Origin: Heterotrichella gracilis
Taxonomy: Eukaryota; Sar; Xanthophyceae; Tribonematales; Xanthonemataceae
Assembly (NCBI GenBank): GCA_032358255.1
Contig: JAULBX010008329.1
Location: 52,859-116,858, forward strand
Length of the DNA: 64,000 nt
Reading direction: 5' to 3'
Shown: positions 32,598-45,300 of the stretch, piece by piece
Numbering within the stretch: position 1 is the stretch's first letter
Layout: the number at the start of each line of letters is the position of its first letter
Position numbers and translations under genes: made by a program
The notes under the pieces: generated by a model
Told to the model about the DNA's origin: nothing
Seen by the model: the letters and a program-made list of their open reading frames with translations, nothing else
Databases searched by the model: none

Positions 32598-35500
32598 ATG
32601 GAAGCACGTGACGAAGACACGTTGAACAAACGCTATGCTGCTGCCGCCCTCTTCACGCTCGCCTTGCACAGCAGTCAGGTATGAACAGGTGTACAACTTT
32701 GTGAGTTGTAACCGCCCTGCACCCTCACTTGTGCTGATTTTGACCCCGTACCTGTTGCCGTGCAAGAGGCAAGGGAGGTGTGCCAAAGGAACAGAACCTT
32801 GTCCGTGGCATTTTCGTAACGCCGTGTTGCTGTTGTGCAGATCGAGGCAGGAGTCACTGACCTGAGCCTGTGGTCCCACCAAGCAGCATGGGGGTAAGAC
32901 CTGACCTGGCCAACACCTCCCACTGATAGCACACTCCTCACCGTACTGTATGCACTGCTTCACCACCTTAGAATGGCTTGTGAGAGCAACACCTGCACAG
33001 CTCCCACTGCACCCCACTCCCCACCACACTGCCTGCATCCTCCCAAACCGCTAGCTGCATTGTGCTCTGTGGTGGTGTTCCAGCACTCAAAAGTGTGTCC
33101 TTGCAACAGGGAGCCCCAGCGGGAGCAGCTCGAGGAGTATGTGAAGGACCACCACGAGGAACCTGAAGTGGACAGCGCAGCCAAGGACGCCTTTTGGGGC
33201 TTTGACTGCGTGGCACCCACGGGCCTGTGCGACCACGTCTACCTGCGCCTGGGCCTCCCTCCCAAGGCCTGGCCGGGGCTCAAGAGGCTGCCAGACCTTG
33301 TGGAGCCCCTGAACCTCAAGGAGTTTCGGGCCCTGGTGCGGTCCTACATGGCTGTGCTGGATAGCTCCCTATTGGACCTCCATCCCCCGATCAAAAGGCC
33401 CTCAGAGACGACAGAGTCGCCTCAGCGGCGGACTGTGCGGGATGACCTCTTTGACGATGTGCTGTCAGAGTCAGGGTGAGTGACAGCTAGGTGTCTGAGA
33501 GTTGTGAATAATTAAAAATAAAAAAGGAAGTTTGAAATTGATTGCTTCTTCAGGTTTCTGGTTTATCAGTTTATTATATGTTGCAGATATTTGTATATAT
33601 TTATTCATAACCCATTTGCAACGCACAAGTCCAGATACACCACCTGCTTGAACCCCGCAGGTCTGAGGACAGCGACTATGCAGCGGACCTGCAGCGGGAG
33701 CACATACGGGAGGAGATTGAAAAGTCAGACTGGGGCGTGGCAAAGGAGGCCGAGGGCCTTGGTCACGCCACCCAACATGCACACACCGCCTGTGACCCCC
33801 AGGGCCATGCATCCTCACCACAGCAGCAGGCAACAGGGGAGCACGCCACTGACAGCCCGCAGCCTGACGGCCAGCCTAGCACTTGTCATGTTGCCGCTGA
33901 AAATGAGGCAGCAGGCTCCAGGGGTGCCCAACACCCAGCTTCACCCACCGCCCCCAGTGCGCCGCAGCCTGGTGACCAGCCTGGTACTGCCGAGGGTGCG
34001 GCAGCAGCAGGTGCCAGCGGTGCCCAGCACCTAACTCCACCCACTGCCTCCAGTGAACCGGAGTCTGCAAACCATCCTAGCTCTTCACTTGTCCCTGATA
34101 ATGATGAGACGACAGTCAAACACTCTGGTCCCAAAGCATACAGCGAGCTGCAATCCCACTCCAAGGTGGCAGACAGGATCCGAGCGGAAGCCCTGAGCCA
34201 GCTGCTCGGGGATTCCTCTCAATCCCCACCGGAGCATCAACACAGCAGCTCATCTGACTCTGGTCCAGAAGCCAGCTCAAATACACCCAGGCCCACCGCA
34301 GCGCCCCCACATGGGCGGGAGCCCTCCACCCTATCAGACTCCACATGGGCATCGACCAGTGAGGGAACAGCTCATGCAGTACTACCCCCACCTTTGCAGC
34401 TGACCGCCGCTCCTCCACCCACCACCGGCCCATTGATGCTGGGCATGGAGGACGGCAACGGCTCCAATGATGGCAGCCCCAATGATGGGGATGGGGACGA
34501 GGGTAATGCAGCACCAGCACCTTCCACTCGGCCCCCCACCACCGCCTACCAGCAGCCCCCGCCCTCCTCCAAAGCCCTCACGGCAGTCTGGGAGCTCCTG
34601 GAAGCAGTGGTGGGGTACGACGCCCTCCCCCTCATCCACCCGGAACCCTCCGAAGACCCCAACCAAGACCCTAACCTAGGGTCCGACGACGATTCGCAGC
34701 CGCCCACCCGCCCCATGTGTCGATGGTACGACGCCCGCGCCCGCACCGCCCTCAAACAGGTGGCGGCCTGGCTGAACGTGCCCTGGCGCAAGGCCAGCGG
34801 TTTTGAGGCCATGCTGGCCTACCACCTGCAGGCGGGTGGGGGCAGCAGGGGGGTGAGCATCAACAAGCGGACCATGTGGGAGACTGGCGCCAGGTGGCTC
34901 AAGGTCAGCGCGGTGGCGCTGGGGGCAGGCGGCCTGTTTGCCCTCACAGGTGGGTGAGGCCGCATGTACTATTTTTTCTGTTTTATTTCTTATCCTTTTG
35001 GTAGTGACCTGTTGCGATGGTGGGTCGTTGACTATGTGGAGGAAGGTAGGTGGGGATAGCACGCATGGGAGGGCTGGCATTGCTAGTCATGATTATGTAC
35101 CCTTTTAATGGTTGCAATACCCACACCAATGCCAATTTCAATGCTGCCCGGTTTCCCACCATGCGGCGCCACATACACCTCCACCTTCGCTTGAACTCCT
35201 ATCAAGAGCGCCATGCACCCCCACCTTCACCCCCACATGCACACACATACATACCAATGCAGGCCCCACCTCATCTCCATCCCCAGGAGGGTTTGCGGCT
35301 CCCTCCATTGCAGCCTCACTCTTAACCCTAAACCTCACCCCCACCTCCAGGTGGGTTTGCGGCCCCTGCCATCGCAGCAGGCATGGGTGCCGCAGTATCC
35401 CTGGCGGGCGGCAGCGCGGCAACGGTTGCGTCTCTGACCGGCTTCCTGGCCACCGCTGGGGGCACAGCCATGGTTGCGGGGGCGGTGGGCACTGCGGGGG

Positions 35501-38500
35501 CGGCCAGCGCAGGCAACAGGATGGCGCGGCGCACAGGTAATGTGATGTGTGGACATCCCTCATCTACATTCATCGTAAAATCCGTTGTTATCTTGAATTT
35601 GTAATCTTATGTAAGATCGTGTCATTATAACGATACTAGAATTTCGCTTTGTCAATTTTGTTGGGTTGTAGCGCGGGTGTGGTAGTGAAAAACCCTTAAG
35701 TACCATCCCCTCTGAATTAGAAAATAATAAGTAAAGAGTGAAAAGTTTAAATGCAGCCTTCCTAAAAGGTGGATCGGCTGGGTTGGCGCAGGTTTTGTGC
35801 AGGAGTTTGGGTTCATCGAGGTGACGCAGGAGAACGCAGATGAGCTGGCCGCCTTCTCGCGCCAAAACACAACACAATCCACCGAAGCCGAAGCCCCAGC
35901 ATCCCCACATGGCGACAATGCGGACAGCTACAACCCCGACCTCGATGACGATGCCGCAGTTTCCAGCAACCCAGTCACAAATGAACTCTTACAAAAGCTG
36001 CTGTCGGACGATCTTGGGGATGTGGGCTCCACCACGTCCAGGGATTCCCAAAACCCCCAATCCCAGGGACCTGCATCCCATGCCGTTTTGGACCGTGCTG
36101 GTTCCAGGGATGGTGCTTCTGTTTTTTCAAATCTCAGGGATGGTGCGGCGCGCAGCCTGTCCCTGGGGAGCAGCCAATCCAGCCTTGGGCCTGGTTGGGG
36201 TGTGGGTGCGCGCAGCGACAGCATGAGGGAGCTCACCCGGGTGAGGGCGGAGCTGGACCCGCTCACAGGTGAGGGGCGATTTGCTAGGGTTTGTAGCTTT
36301 GGAGGATTTAGAGTTGACCCGTTTGTCTGCCTGTGAGGGATGAGCTGGTCCGCTCACCATCGCATAGACATGAATGAATCCTGGGATGCAGCACTGCAAG
36401 CTTGCCACGAGTCAGAATGTTTTCATCAGATTTCCAAGATTTTTTCACGTTTGAATCCTATCCCAGTCACGCTGAAAATCTGTTTTCCAGGGCTGCTGAA
36501 CGGAGAGGATGCCTCATCCCCAGGGAGTGAATCAACCCCGCACCACCGCACCACTCAACCCCGGGATAGCCACCCCACCACCGACCCCGGCCACCTGCCC
36601 ACCCCACACCCCACCCGTGACACATCCCCCTCCAAGCCAGGCACCTCACAAAAGGATCTCTGCAACTCGGCAGAGGCAGGTGTGGGGGATGAACCTGGCA
36701 GTGGCGGCGGTGGTGGTGGTGGCGACGGCGAGGGTGGCGGTGGCGATGGCGGTGATGGTACTGATCCCGACCCCCTCTCCAAGCGCAGCACGTGGTGGCG
36801 GTGGTTCAAGAGCTGCGAGCGCACGCCGCTGCACCCAGTGCCTATCAGCGCCAGGTGGGGAGGAGGACCCAAGGGGGATTGGTGGATTTTATGGTTTAGG
36901 GTTTGACCTGTGCACAGGCTGATCAGTGACTTCCGCCCACTGCCCAACTCACAATCTGGCTGCCACACCTCATAGCAACCCTGTTTCATCCATGTGCTCG
37001 CATCCCCACCCTCCCCTAGCCTGCCCTCGCGTCCCCTGATCTCACACCCTCCCCCACCTCCAGGACCGACCTAGACATGCGCCTATCCCTGACCGTGGTT
37101 GTGAGCGGGTGGATTGGATCTCACCAGGACTACGTGGACCACTGGCTGAACGTGGGGCTGCCCAGGGACACAGCCGCATTCACGCTGGTGTGGGAGTCAA
37201 AGGTGTGTGTGTGGGGGGGAGGGGGGGGGGGCCAGGGGGGAACAGGGGGGTGGTTGTGAGGGGGCTGACATTTTGGGCAGCAGGTGGCGGGGTCTGGGCA
37301 GGGTTTCTAGGCGGGCCCGCAACACGGATGAGCGCCTGTGTGCTCCTCCCCACCAGCCGCTCACACAGCCATGCAATGTGACACGCCACACCCATGCGCT
37401 GTCAGAACACGTCACGCGCCACACCACATGCTACACACAGCCAGGCATCACACTTTGCACCGCATCCCAACAGCCACCCAGTCACATGCACCCAACCCCC
37501 AACCCACTGCCATCTTAATCCCATTTCCACCTCTGCAGGACCTGCTTGCTATCAACTCTGCCTGGCTGACATTCATGATGCACCATGTCACCACAGCCAC
37601 ACACCCACATGCACTCAGCCTCCACACTCACTGCCATCTTAACCCCCGTACACCCGCAGGACCTGCTTGCCATCAACTCTGCCTGGCTGACCTTCATGAG
37701 CCAGCAGGTGAGCCAGCAGGGGGTGCAGTGGGCCATTCAGACATTCCTGCACACGGGACTCATAATGGCGCTCACTCCGGCAATACTGCTCAACAGCGCG
37801 GCAGGTGAGCAAGTGTAGGGTCTTAGAGGGTTCTCCAGGGTATTAGGGTACAATGCTGCTCAACAGCATGTTATATGGGGGGTTGGGGTCTACCCGCTGC
37901 ACATATTGGCATTGGCATCTGGTAAAACATGCGCCATCAACCAGTATCACTTGCGCCATCAATCAGGATCACACGACACACTCATTCCTCTCTGCCCCAC
38001 AGCCGTGCCCCACCCCAGGGATTGGCTTGAAACCCATAATTGCTGGAATCAAGGGTAGTAAGATACAATAGGACTCTTACATTGTCTCAACCTTGTTGGA
38101 ATCTCAGGTTGCCAAAGTTACCAAGATACACAGTCTCAAATTCCCACAAGGCTGATTCATGTCCCTCCCGCACCCCTCCCTCAGGCATGATGATTGACAG
38201 CGCGTGGGCGCTTGGCATCGAGAAGTCCATGAAGGCAGGCAAGCTGCTGGCGCACCTGCTCATGCAGGGGGGCCACGGGGACAAGCCGGTCACCCTAATA
38301 GGGTTCTCGCTTGGGGCCAGGCTGGTGTTCCACGCACTGCTGGAGCTCACCCGGTGCAACGCTAAAGGTGTGTGGGTTGGGGTGAGGGTGGTGGGGGCTA
38401 TTGGTAGGTGGTGGGTGTCCATGTGGGTGGGGTGGAGGGTGGAGGTAGAGGAGGGGTGGGGGGGCTTGCGCATGGACCCCTCCTGCACCCCTGGCACGCC

Positions 38501-39053
38501 GCGCACTGCAGTCACATGCCCCACCCATCCCTGCTTGCTGCTTCAAAAAGGGCTGTTTGGTGGACGCCTTTCACTCCCCGCCCACTTACCCCTGGCGCAG
38601 GCATTGTTGAGAATGTTGTTCTTTTGGGCGCCCCCGTGAGCATCACCAAGGAGCGCTGGGCCATGGCGCGCAGGGCGGTGGCGGGGCGGTGTGTGAATGG
38701 GTACTCGCGCCACGACTGGGTGCTGGGCCTGGTGTACAGGGGGTCAAGTGGGTTCACAAAGGTGAGAGAGGGCAACTACTTCAGATCCAATTTTTAAGTC
38801 ACTTCCTTGAAACCTACTTGTGAGGCTCATCAGGTTTGCACTTGGAATGTTTGCTGTATATCTATTGGAATACATGGACCCACCTCTCCGCGCTCACTAC
38901 CCCCCATGCCCCCCCTCGCAGGCCTGCGCCGGCATGTGCCCTGTTGACCTGGCTGGCATCGAAAACGTGAACCTCACCAACCTCATCACTGGCCACCTGG
39001 ACTACATACCAAAGCTGGATGAGATACTCTACCTCATAGGGATCAACCCATAG
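32598..39053 (+). CDS. DUF726/TMCO4-like membrane-associated hydrolase
   Basis: Member of the DUF726 (TMCO4, yeast YFD4) alpha/beta-hydrolase-like family, 1191 residues. Exons: 32598-32678, 32841-32893, 33110-33475, 33661-34949, 35351-35536, 35792-36268, 36491-36854, 37064-37202, 37660-37804, 38185-38367, 38601-38761, 38922-39053. Phases close. The start is the ATG of MEARDEDTLNKRY. Conserved blocks are LTAVWELLEAVVGYDALPLI, a Gly/Ala-rich hydrophobic segment (FAAPAIAAGMGAAVSLAGG), LTVVVSGWI, the nucleophile motif GFSLGAR (GXSXG), then VVLLGAPVSITKERW, NGYSRHDWVLGL and NVNLTNLITGHLDYI. The acidic, Ser/Pro-rich stretches at about residues 185-450 and 560-750 are probably disordered and lengthen it beyond typical animal TMCO4. 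Substrate unknown. Confidence 0.92.
35280..35385 (+). repeat. Echo of TMCO4-like exon 5 acceptor
   Basis: The acceptor and exon start CCAGGTGGGTTTGCGGCCCC (35347-35366) has an imperfect copy 67 bp upstream (35284-35312). TAAACCCT-type sequence lies between them. Confidence 0.65.
37515..37700 (+). repeat. Duplicated TMCO4-like exon 9 start
   Basis: The acceptor and first 40 bases of exon 9 (DLLAINSAWLTFM, from 37660) also occur at 37539, offset 121 bp. The preceding CACTGCCATCTTAA tract is copied too. The upstream copy then runs into unrelated sequence. Confidence 0.88.
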
Positions 39054-39845
39054 CGGCTGCTCTACATGGCCACCTTGCCTTTGCAGTGAACGAGTGGGCA
39101 CAGGGTAATCTCAGTGACTGTCGCTGCTCAGCTGTTGAGAATTTTTTGGCATTTCTTTTCTTTTCTATTCTTTTTGGCACCTGTCCAGGCGCATTTCAGT
39201 TTACATCAGTAGGTTGTGTGGGGAAACATGCAGTGCTGTTAAGAGCCTATCAGGAGGCATTCGTGGTAGGTGTTTCCTACATAAATACACGGGTTACATG
39301 ACATGTCATCATTGATCAGCGCATGTGATGTTGATCTGAACATGGGCTATTCTGTGTACCATATGTTCTTTGCAAACCATAATGATTATGGCTGACTGTC
39401 AGTGAGCCAGCACAGTATGCTGCAGCAGTACCAATAACAAACATTTAAAATTGTGAAAGTGTTTAGACAGAAAGAGATGAGGCATGCACCAACTTTGCCA
39501 TGCATAGCTGGGACACCATGGGTCCTGTAACGCACAATCGCTGGAAACAGGATTCACCTCTTTAACATACTATGAGTAATTTTACTGTCTCCTGTTTCAG
39601 AACGTAGTGCTCATTGCAAATTGCATTCGAGCTTCGATCAATAGTCAAGAACTTCTTTCTTTCTTTCTTCTGAAGAAAGAAAGATCAATAGTCAAGAAGA
39701 AAGAAAGAAACAAATCGCCCCCACACACGGCGGCAAACCACAACCAGCAATGTTGAAAAACACAGACAAGCCGGGCAGCAACCAGTGGAACATGGCGTGA
39801 ATAACAAGGGCATAGCACCTAAGCATAGCCCCGATCATTGTCATT
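39054..39845. other. Convergent spacer with an imperfect palindrome
   Basis: No gene. A direct repeat GATCAATAGTCAAGAA at 39636-39651 and 39683-39698 flanks opposed TTTC and GAAA runs. This gives an imperfect hairpin of about 60 bp. Confidence 0.6.
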
Positions 39846-41249
39846 TTACCAGTTGCTGGGCTCAATGTATGCCTGCTCCAGCAACCACGCCTTGGCAGAG
39901 CCATACTCAGCATCCTGTGCAGCAGTTTCTGCTGGGGTCAGCCTAGGCCTCCCATGAATAGGACACAGCTGGCCGATGTTCACTAAATCATACTCATAAT
40001 CCGTCTGCTGCATTGTGTACCGGCCGTACTTGCCCACTAAGATGACTAGTGGACCAATGAAAACGTCAACATCTGTGGACAGAATGAAGCCTTGGTATGG
40101 CTTTTTGGCCGAGGACTGGATGCGGTCCCAGCAGTGGCAGTGCAGGGCTGGGTGCATCTGGTGGGGCATGGGAAGCCGAAAGCAAGGTGGTGCACTGCCC
40201 AAACGACAACGCAGGCCAGTCAGCAAAAGCTGGGTGAGGTTAGGCATGACTGGTATAATGAGCTCTTCCTCTTGCTCCTGGTTGTGTGTGACCCCAAGCT
40301 CCTCCAGGTGTGTGAGTGTTGACAAGATGGCGGCCATGTCCCTGATGGGGAAGCTCAGCACCAGCAGCTTGCGCAGGTTGGGCAGTGGGGCAAGGGCTGG
40401 CAGGAGCGCTGCAAAGGACTCCACGCCTTCATTCGGATAGGCATCTTCTTCACCATCTGTGCACAGCTGGAGGGCCACTAGTGAGGAGGGGAAGCAGACG
40501 CCTGGAAAGTGCACATGGGCGCTGGCATCTGACTCGATGCCGAGGCCGCGGAGGTGAGTGAGCTGAGTCAGGTTCGTAGGGACTGAGCAGGGCCCACAAT
40601 CGCACACATTCAACACGCAGCGCTGCAAATTGGGCAGGCAGCGCACGGTTTCCTCGGTTGGCATGCACCCACAATTGAGGACGGTGACGCTTGGGAGGTA
40701 GGGGAGGTGCGGCATGGCCAGCTGGCCATCCACGCCCAGCTCCTTCAACTGGGTGAGTGTGGACAGCTGGGTGAAACTGACCACGTTCATGCTGCTCGAA
40801 TTAGCAGACAGGCCGAGGCGAGTGAGGCGAGTCAGAGCGCAGATGCGCCTGCAGCTGTCTGTAACACTGGCTGCTGGCAACAGTTGCAAGCCATGTAGTG
40901 ATCGCAGCACTGCTGGGTTCACTGCAGCCAGCAGCTGTTGACCACCCCAGCCATGCCACACCGTTGACCATCCCAAATCCAGGACGCTGGTGCCAGGCAG
41001 CCTGTTCCGCAGCCAAGCAAGAAGTGCTCGCAGCCTCAGTGGGCTTTGTATCAGGTCGTCGATATCTGTGAGGTCGAAGACTTCCCACACTGCGCTGGCA
41101 CCTTGCAGCAGACTCTGCCACCTGGAGCACACCAGGGCCAGCTGGGCCATTCTGGCAGCGGTGGACATGCGGTTGACCTTTTCAAATATGTAGATGAGGC
41201 AGCCGTCTGGCAGGTCGTGGATGTGGAGGGTGCCTCCCTGCCCTCCCAT
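39846..41249 (-). CDS. F-box / leucine-rich repeat protein
   Basis: Predicted substrate-binding subunit of an SCF ubiquitin ligase, single exon, 467 residues. The start chosen is the ATG at 41249 in the context CACCATGG. The open frame continues upstream, but only with weaker starts. An F-box-like segment lies at about residues 10-60: DLPDGCLIYIFEKV, LALVCSRWQSLL, AVWEVFDLTD. Leucine-rich stretches follow at about 75-360: LTRLTRLGLSAN, LTQLKELGVDG, LTHLRGLGIES, LPNLRKLLVLS, LTHLEELGVTH. The C-terminal 100 residues (FILSTDVDVFIGPLVILVGKYGRY onward) resemble no domain I know. Lack of introns is unusual here, though frequent in large F-box families. Confidence 0.85.
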   Translation of the reverse strand: MGGQGGTLHIHDLPDGCLIYIFEKVNRMSTAARMAQLALVCSRWQSLLQGASAVWEVFDLTDIDDLIQSPLRLRALLAWLRNRLPGTSVLDLGWSTVWHGWGGQQLLAAVNPAVLRSLHGLQLLPAASVTDSCRRICALTRLTRLGLSANSSSMNVVSFTQLSTLTQLKELGVDGQLAMPHLPYLPSVTVLNCGCMPTEETVRCLPNLQRCVLNVCDCGPCSVPTNLTQLTHLRGLGIESDASAHVHFPGVCFPSSLVALQLCTDGEEDAYPNEGVESFAALLPALAPLPNLRKLLVLSFPIRDMAAILSTLTHLEELGVTHNQEQEEELIIPVMPNLTQLLLTGLRCRLGSAPPCFRLPMPHQMHPALHCHCWDRIQSSAKKPYQGFILSTDVDVFIGPLVILVGKYGRYTMQQTDYEYDLVNIGQLCPIHGRPRLTPAETAAQDAEYGSAKAWLLEQAYIEPSNW

Positions 41250-42375
41250 GGTGAGCTCTACAGAAACAAAGCGTTGCATCAGTAGTGGTTTGCAGACTAA
41301 CCTCGGCCAGCATGCCCAGCGATCGGAGTACATGCACAGTGTAGAGGGAAACAAAGCCTCCACGATGCTCCAGGACCACACCCACCCAGCAAATATCCCA
41401 CTGTTGAAGTTTCTTGAGTCCAGGCCTGGGCTTTGAGATCAGCGCTGGAGGTCAAAACTCGGAGCACCCACGTCGTCTTTTCCTGCAGTGAGAAGGGGAC
41501 GGAGGTTGTGTGGCTCCACAGTCAGGTCTTTGGTGCAACCCAAAGGCAGTGTTGATGAGTTGCGTATGGCTCCCATGCACTTCAGTTCACTGGACATTCA
41601 CAGACACACTTACCTCACCGTGTATTTGGTGCTTCCCTTATATCGGTCCCTTGAGAGGAAACAGGCTCCCGTGGCTTCTACAATGCGTCGCTTGCTTCAA
41701 CAGCCAAGTTGCATGCATATGAACGGGTGAGTATTTAACCCTTTCCAAGCTGCGCATCGCTCCTGTTGACTGCTGTCAGCTGCAACTCCACCACAAGTTC
41801 CTAAATCGTTTCCTCTATATTTGTGTCGGTATTTGCCTATTTGACACACCTACAAGGTGTTTAGGAAACCGCTGCACGCATGCATGCATTGTCTAGACCA
41901 TGTTTGCTCTTGAGCATGGTTGACGACTGTTAAGCCGTGTAGCGCGACAGCATTATCCACACACTGTCAGCTGCGTATGCAGATGTAACGTGGTGCCGTT
42001 AGTAAGTGGTCTGCCAGTACAGTTGAACCACAACCAAAGCCCTTTTAGGGTCTCTGCTGGTTCCGGCCTCGAGGCCGCGTGCGTCTTCACCAGAAGCCTG
42101 GCAAACTCGTTGGAAGCACACGAAGCTAACACAGCACCACGGTTGTGCTTGCCTTGTTAAACCGGATCTGACTGCAGTGCCTGCCACTGCCCAGCTTTAA
42201 TTCACGTCTCACAAACACTAGCACCCTACCACCCCACGCTCACACGACCCGACCACCACCCGACCACCCCCTCCGCACCCAATGACAGCATACCGTGCGG
42301 TCGAAGGCTTCTGAAAACCCCACCGCAGCCGCCCATCCGGCGGGGCCCCGCATTCACACCACCCGCCCAGCTGGC
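41250..42375. other. Divergent upstream region
   Basis: It lies between the F-box gene start (minus) and the channel gene start (plus). It presumably contains both promoters and 5' UTRs. No additional gene recognised. Confidence 0.4.
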
Positions 42376-45300
42376 ATGGGGCGATATGCATGCATGTGGG
42401 GGGTGGCGCTGGCCGTTCTCCTGGGGGCGGTGCGGCGGTGCGGCGGTGACAACCAGGGCCAGGACCCGCCGCTCCAGGGTCAGGGGGATGTTGCCGAGCG
42501 CGAGATCTTCGCGTCTGTGTATCTCGACAGGCTGTTGTCGGTGGATGAAGACAATTATAGGCACGAGGTGGGGTCCGGGGAGGGGGTTGGGGGGGGGGGG
42601 GGCGGGGGGGGGTGGTGAGGGTGGTAATAGTGCGCATATGTGCGCACTGGTGTGGGTGTGTGGTGTGTGGGGTGGGGGTACCTCAACCGCCTGCGGTGAA
42701 GGCCCCTTTCAGAGGGAGAAGGCATGCTTGCATAGGTGCTGAAGGGTATCACAATCCTTGCGCAGCCCTGAAGGACCCTGGTTTACCCCTGCATAGTGCA
42801 CAACGCAACTTTCAGGCACAGTTGCATGTACATACCTCAACGTGGTCCATACCTCAACGTGGGTGCGCCAGTCTTGTACCCTATAGGGTATCAGCTGCCT
42901 CTACGCACAGACAGGGTGTCACCCACGTGCTTGTCCACACAGCGTACTCCCAGTCAACCTGGCAGTACTTGGGCATAGTGCGGGGTTAGGGTTGAGGGGT
43001 GGGGACCCGGTGGAGCACCTGGGATGGAGGGGTCGTCTATGGCAGTGGCTAGTTGGGGTCCTGCGGCAGGGGGGAGAGTCAAACAAGGCCTGTATGCGCC
43101 ACTTGTGGAGTAAGTCACACTAGGCCTGCACCCTTGCCACCCAGCTGGAGGCAACCCACATAAACCCTAAACAAGGTTTTGCCGCCGTGCGCCAAAGCTG
43201 GGATCCCCAAACTCGGTGCCGGGCCTTTGCTAGGTTTTGTCCTGGTGCGCCTTTGCAATCCCCTGTGCAGGCCACCACGTCGTTCCACAGTGCCTGCAGG
43301 CCCCACTTTTGCTACCCTCGCTAGGGTGACCCTCAACCTCGGGGCTAGGGTTTTGTTTATCGCACCCCTTTTCCTGGCTAGGGTGTCGTCCTGACGTGCC
43401 TTCCTGGACCCCTTTGCAGGCCTCCATGTATTTCTACATTGCCTGGGTGGACCCCGATGCCGCACAGACTGTGGCCATCAACAGTGCAGCCATGTTCAAC
43501 AACAGTAAGTGTGGGCAAACCCTAACGTAGGATTGGTTGCACCGTGGGTGTGAGGGGTGGAGGTGGGATGGGACAATTCCGCATCCCTCAAGCTGCACCC
43601 CCTACCTATTTTTCTCAATTGAAGCGGAGTTTTCGCCTCCATGCAAGTTGCTGGTATCGTGCACGGAGTGCGGTATTTCTAGGCTGGCATTATCATTGTT
43701 GTTGCATGCATTGGAGTTGAGCTTTTTTTTTTATCTAGCTACGTACATGCATCACGCCATGTGTAGGCATGCCCTTTCATACCAAAAAGCTGGTGGGTTC
43801 CACCTCTCTGCCATGGCAGACCTTCACTGTCATTCCCACCTGCAATCTTGTTTATATCTGGAATGCGATGCAATGGCACGGTGCACACACCATCGCCATG
43901 CTTGTGCATGCCCGCTGCCCACTGCCCACTGCCCACTGAAGTTCTGGTGCCCTGTGCATTCGCAGCCTACAACTGCCAGCGGAGGTGCTCCAACACATAC
44001 GTGGATGACTTCTGGTAAGCGCTGGGGATGCTACCTGGGGTTTGGACCATCAGCACAACTTTAACCTGCTTGCCCTTGCATACCTTCTACATAATGTGCA
44101 TGCACTGCGGGCATTTCTCCCCTTGCTTTCCTTGTACATAATGTGCATGTACTGAGGGCTTCTCCCCCCTTGCCTTCCTTGTACACAACATGCATGCGCT
44201 GAACGCATTCCCCCCCTTTGGCTCCCTTCCACAGAATGTGCATGTGCTGAAGGGATCCCCCCTTGCCTCCCTTGTATACAATGTGCATTTGCTGAGGCCA
44301 TTTCCCCCCTTGTCCCCTCCCCCAGCTGCGATGGCATCTACCTTCCCTCCTTCTCCTTCAGAAACGTGCAGGAGCTACCCGAGAGCAGGCAGCACCGGTT
44401 CAAGTAGGCTGCAAACCCTAAAACCTAAAACCTAGCCATTGCTCCTTTCAGCATACTGACACCCTGACAATACCCGCTGTGGCATAAGCAAGTGTTTGTT
44501 TGGAGCCACCTAACACGCATACAATTGTGACCCCTGTCCATGCGCCCCTGCAATGCAAATGCCATCCTGCCAGCTGGCGTAAGTTGTGCCCTTCAGCATT
44601 GACATGGAATTGCGCCCTTTGGCATTGACGTGAATTTGTGCCCCTCAACCTCCTCACGATGGATACCCTTCTGCAATGATGGGGGTATTTGCCATTTGAT
44701 ATGTACATGGATTTGTGCGGCCTTTGATATTTGCGTGGATTTGTGCCCCCGTTGATATTTACATGATTTTTCCGCCCTGCAGCATTGACGTGGATGTGGA
44801 GACGGACACCGTGCTGTGGACCAAATTTGTGCAAGCGGTGTTTTACCACCCCATGGTATGTCATAGTTGTAGGTCCCAGTCCTTCCACCGCTTGCCCCCG
44901 AGTCGTTTAACCATTGTCACTGTCAATAGTCAGTTACCACTTCCAAATCAGGAGGACTACAATATATCACGTGACATATTAAAGTCCTCCTGTCCAATAT
45001 CAGTTATTACTTTCAAATGTGACAAATGCATGGCCTTTGCCGAGTGCGTTAGCCCACAGGCCACTAAACATGTAGTTAAATTTTGTGCTCCTTGTTCATT
45101 GCAGTATGCATGGTGAAGCCGATCAAACGGTGTTCATTTGTGCTGTGGCTTTTGATGGCCGCCCTAAATTACTAACGCTAAATCCTAAACTGCAGGACTT
45201 CCGGAGATTCCCATTCGACTCCCAGCACCTCATATCAGAGGTAGGGGTCCTTTCCCAAACCCTAAACATTAGGGTCCCTGCAGATTCCGCATCTGGTTGG

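Noticed and set aside
33591-34034. Thr/Arg-rich plus-strand frame overlapping the TMCO4-like gene
   Set aside because: Shadow frame of the 1.29-kb TMCO4-like exon, which closes in phase with its neighbours.
41250-41381. N-terminal extension of the F-box protein to 41381
   Set aside because: The frame is open, but its first codon is GTG and the internal ATG at 41249 has the best start context and sits just before the F-box.
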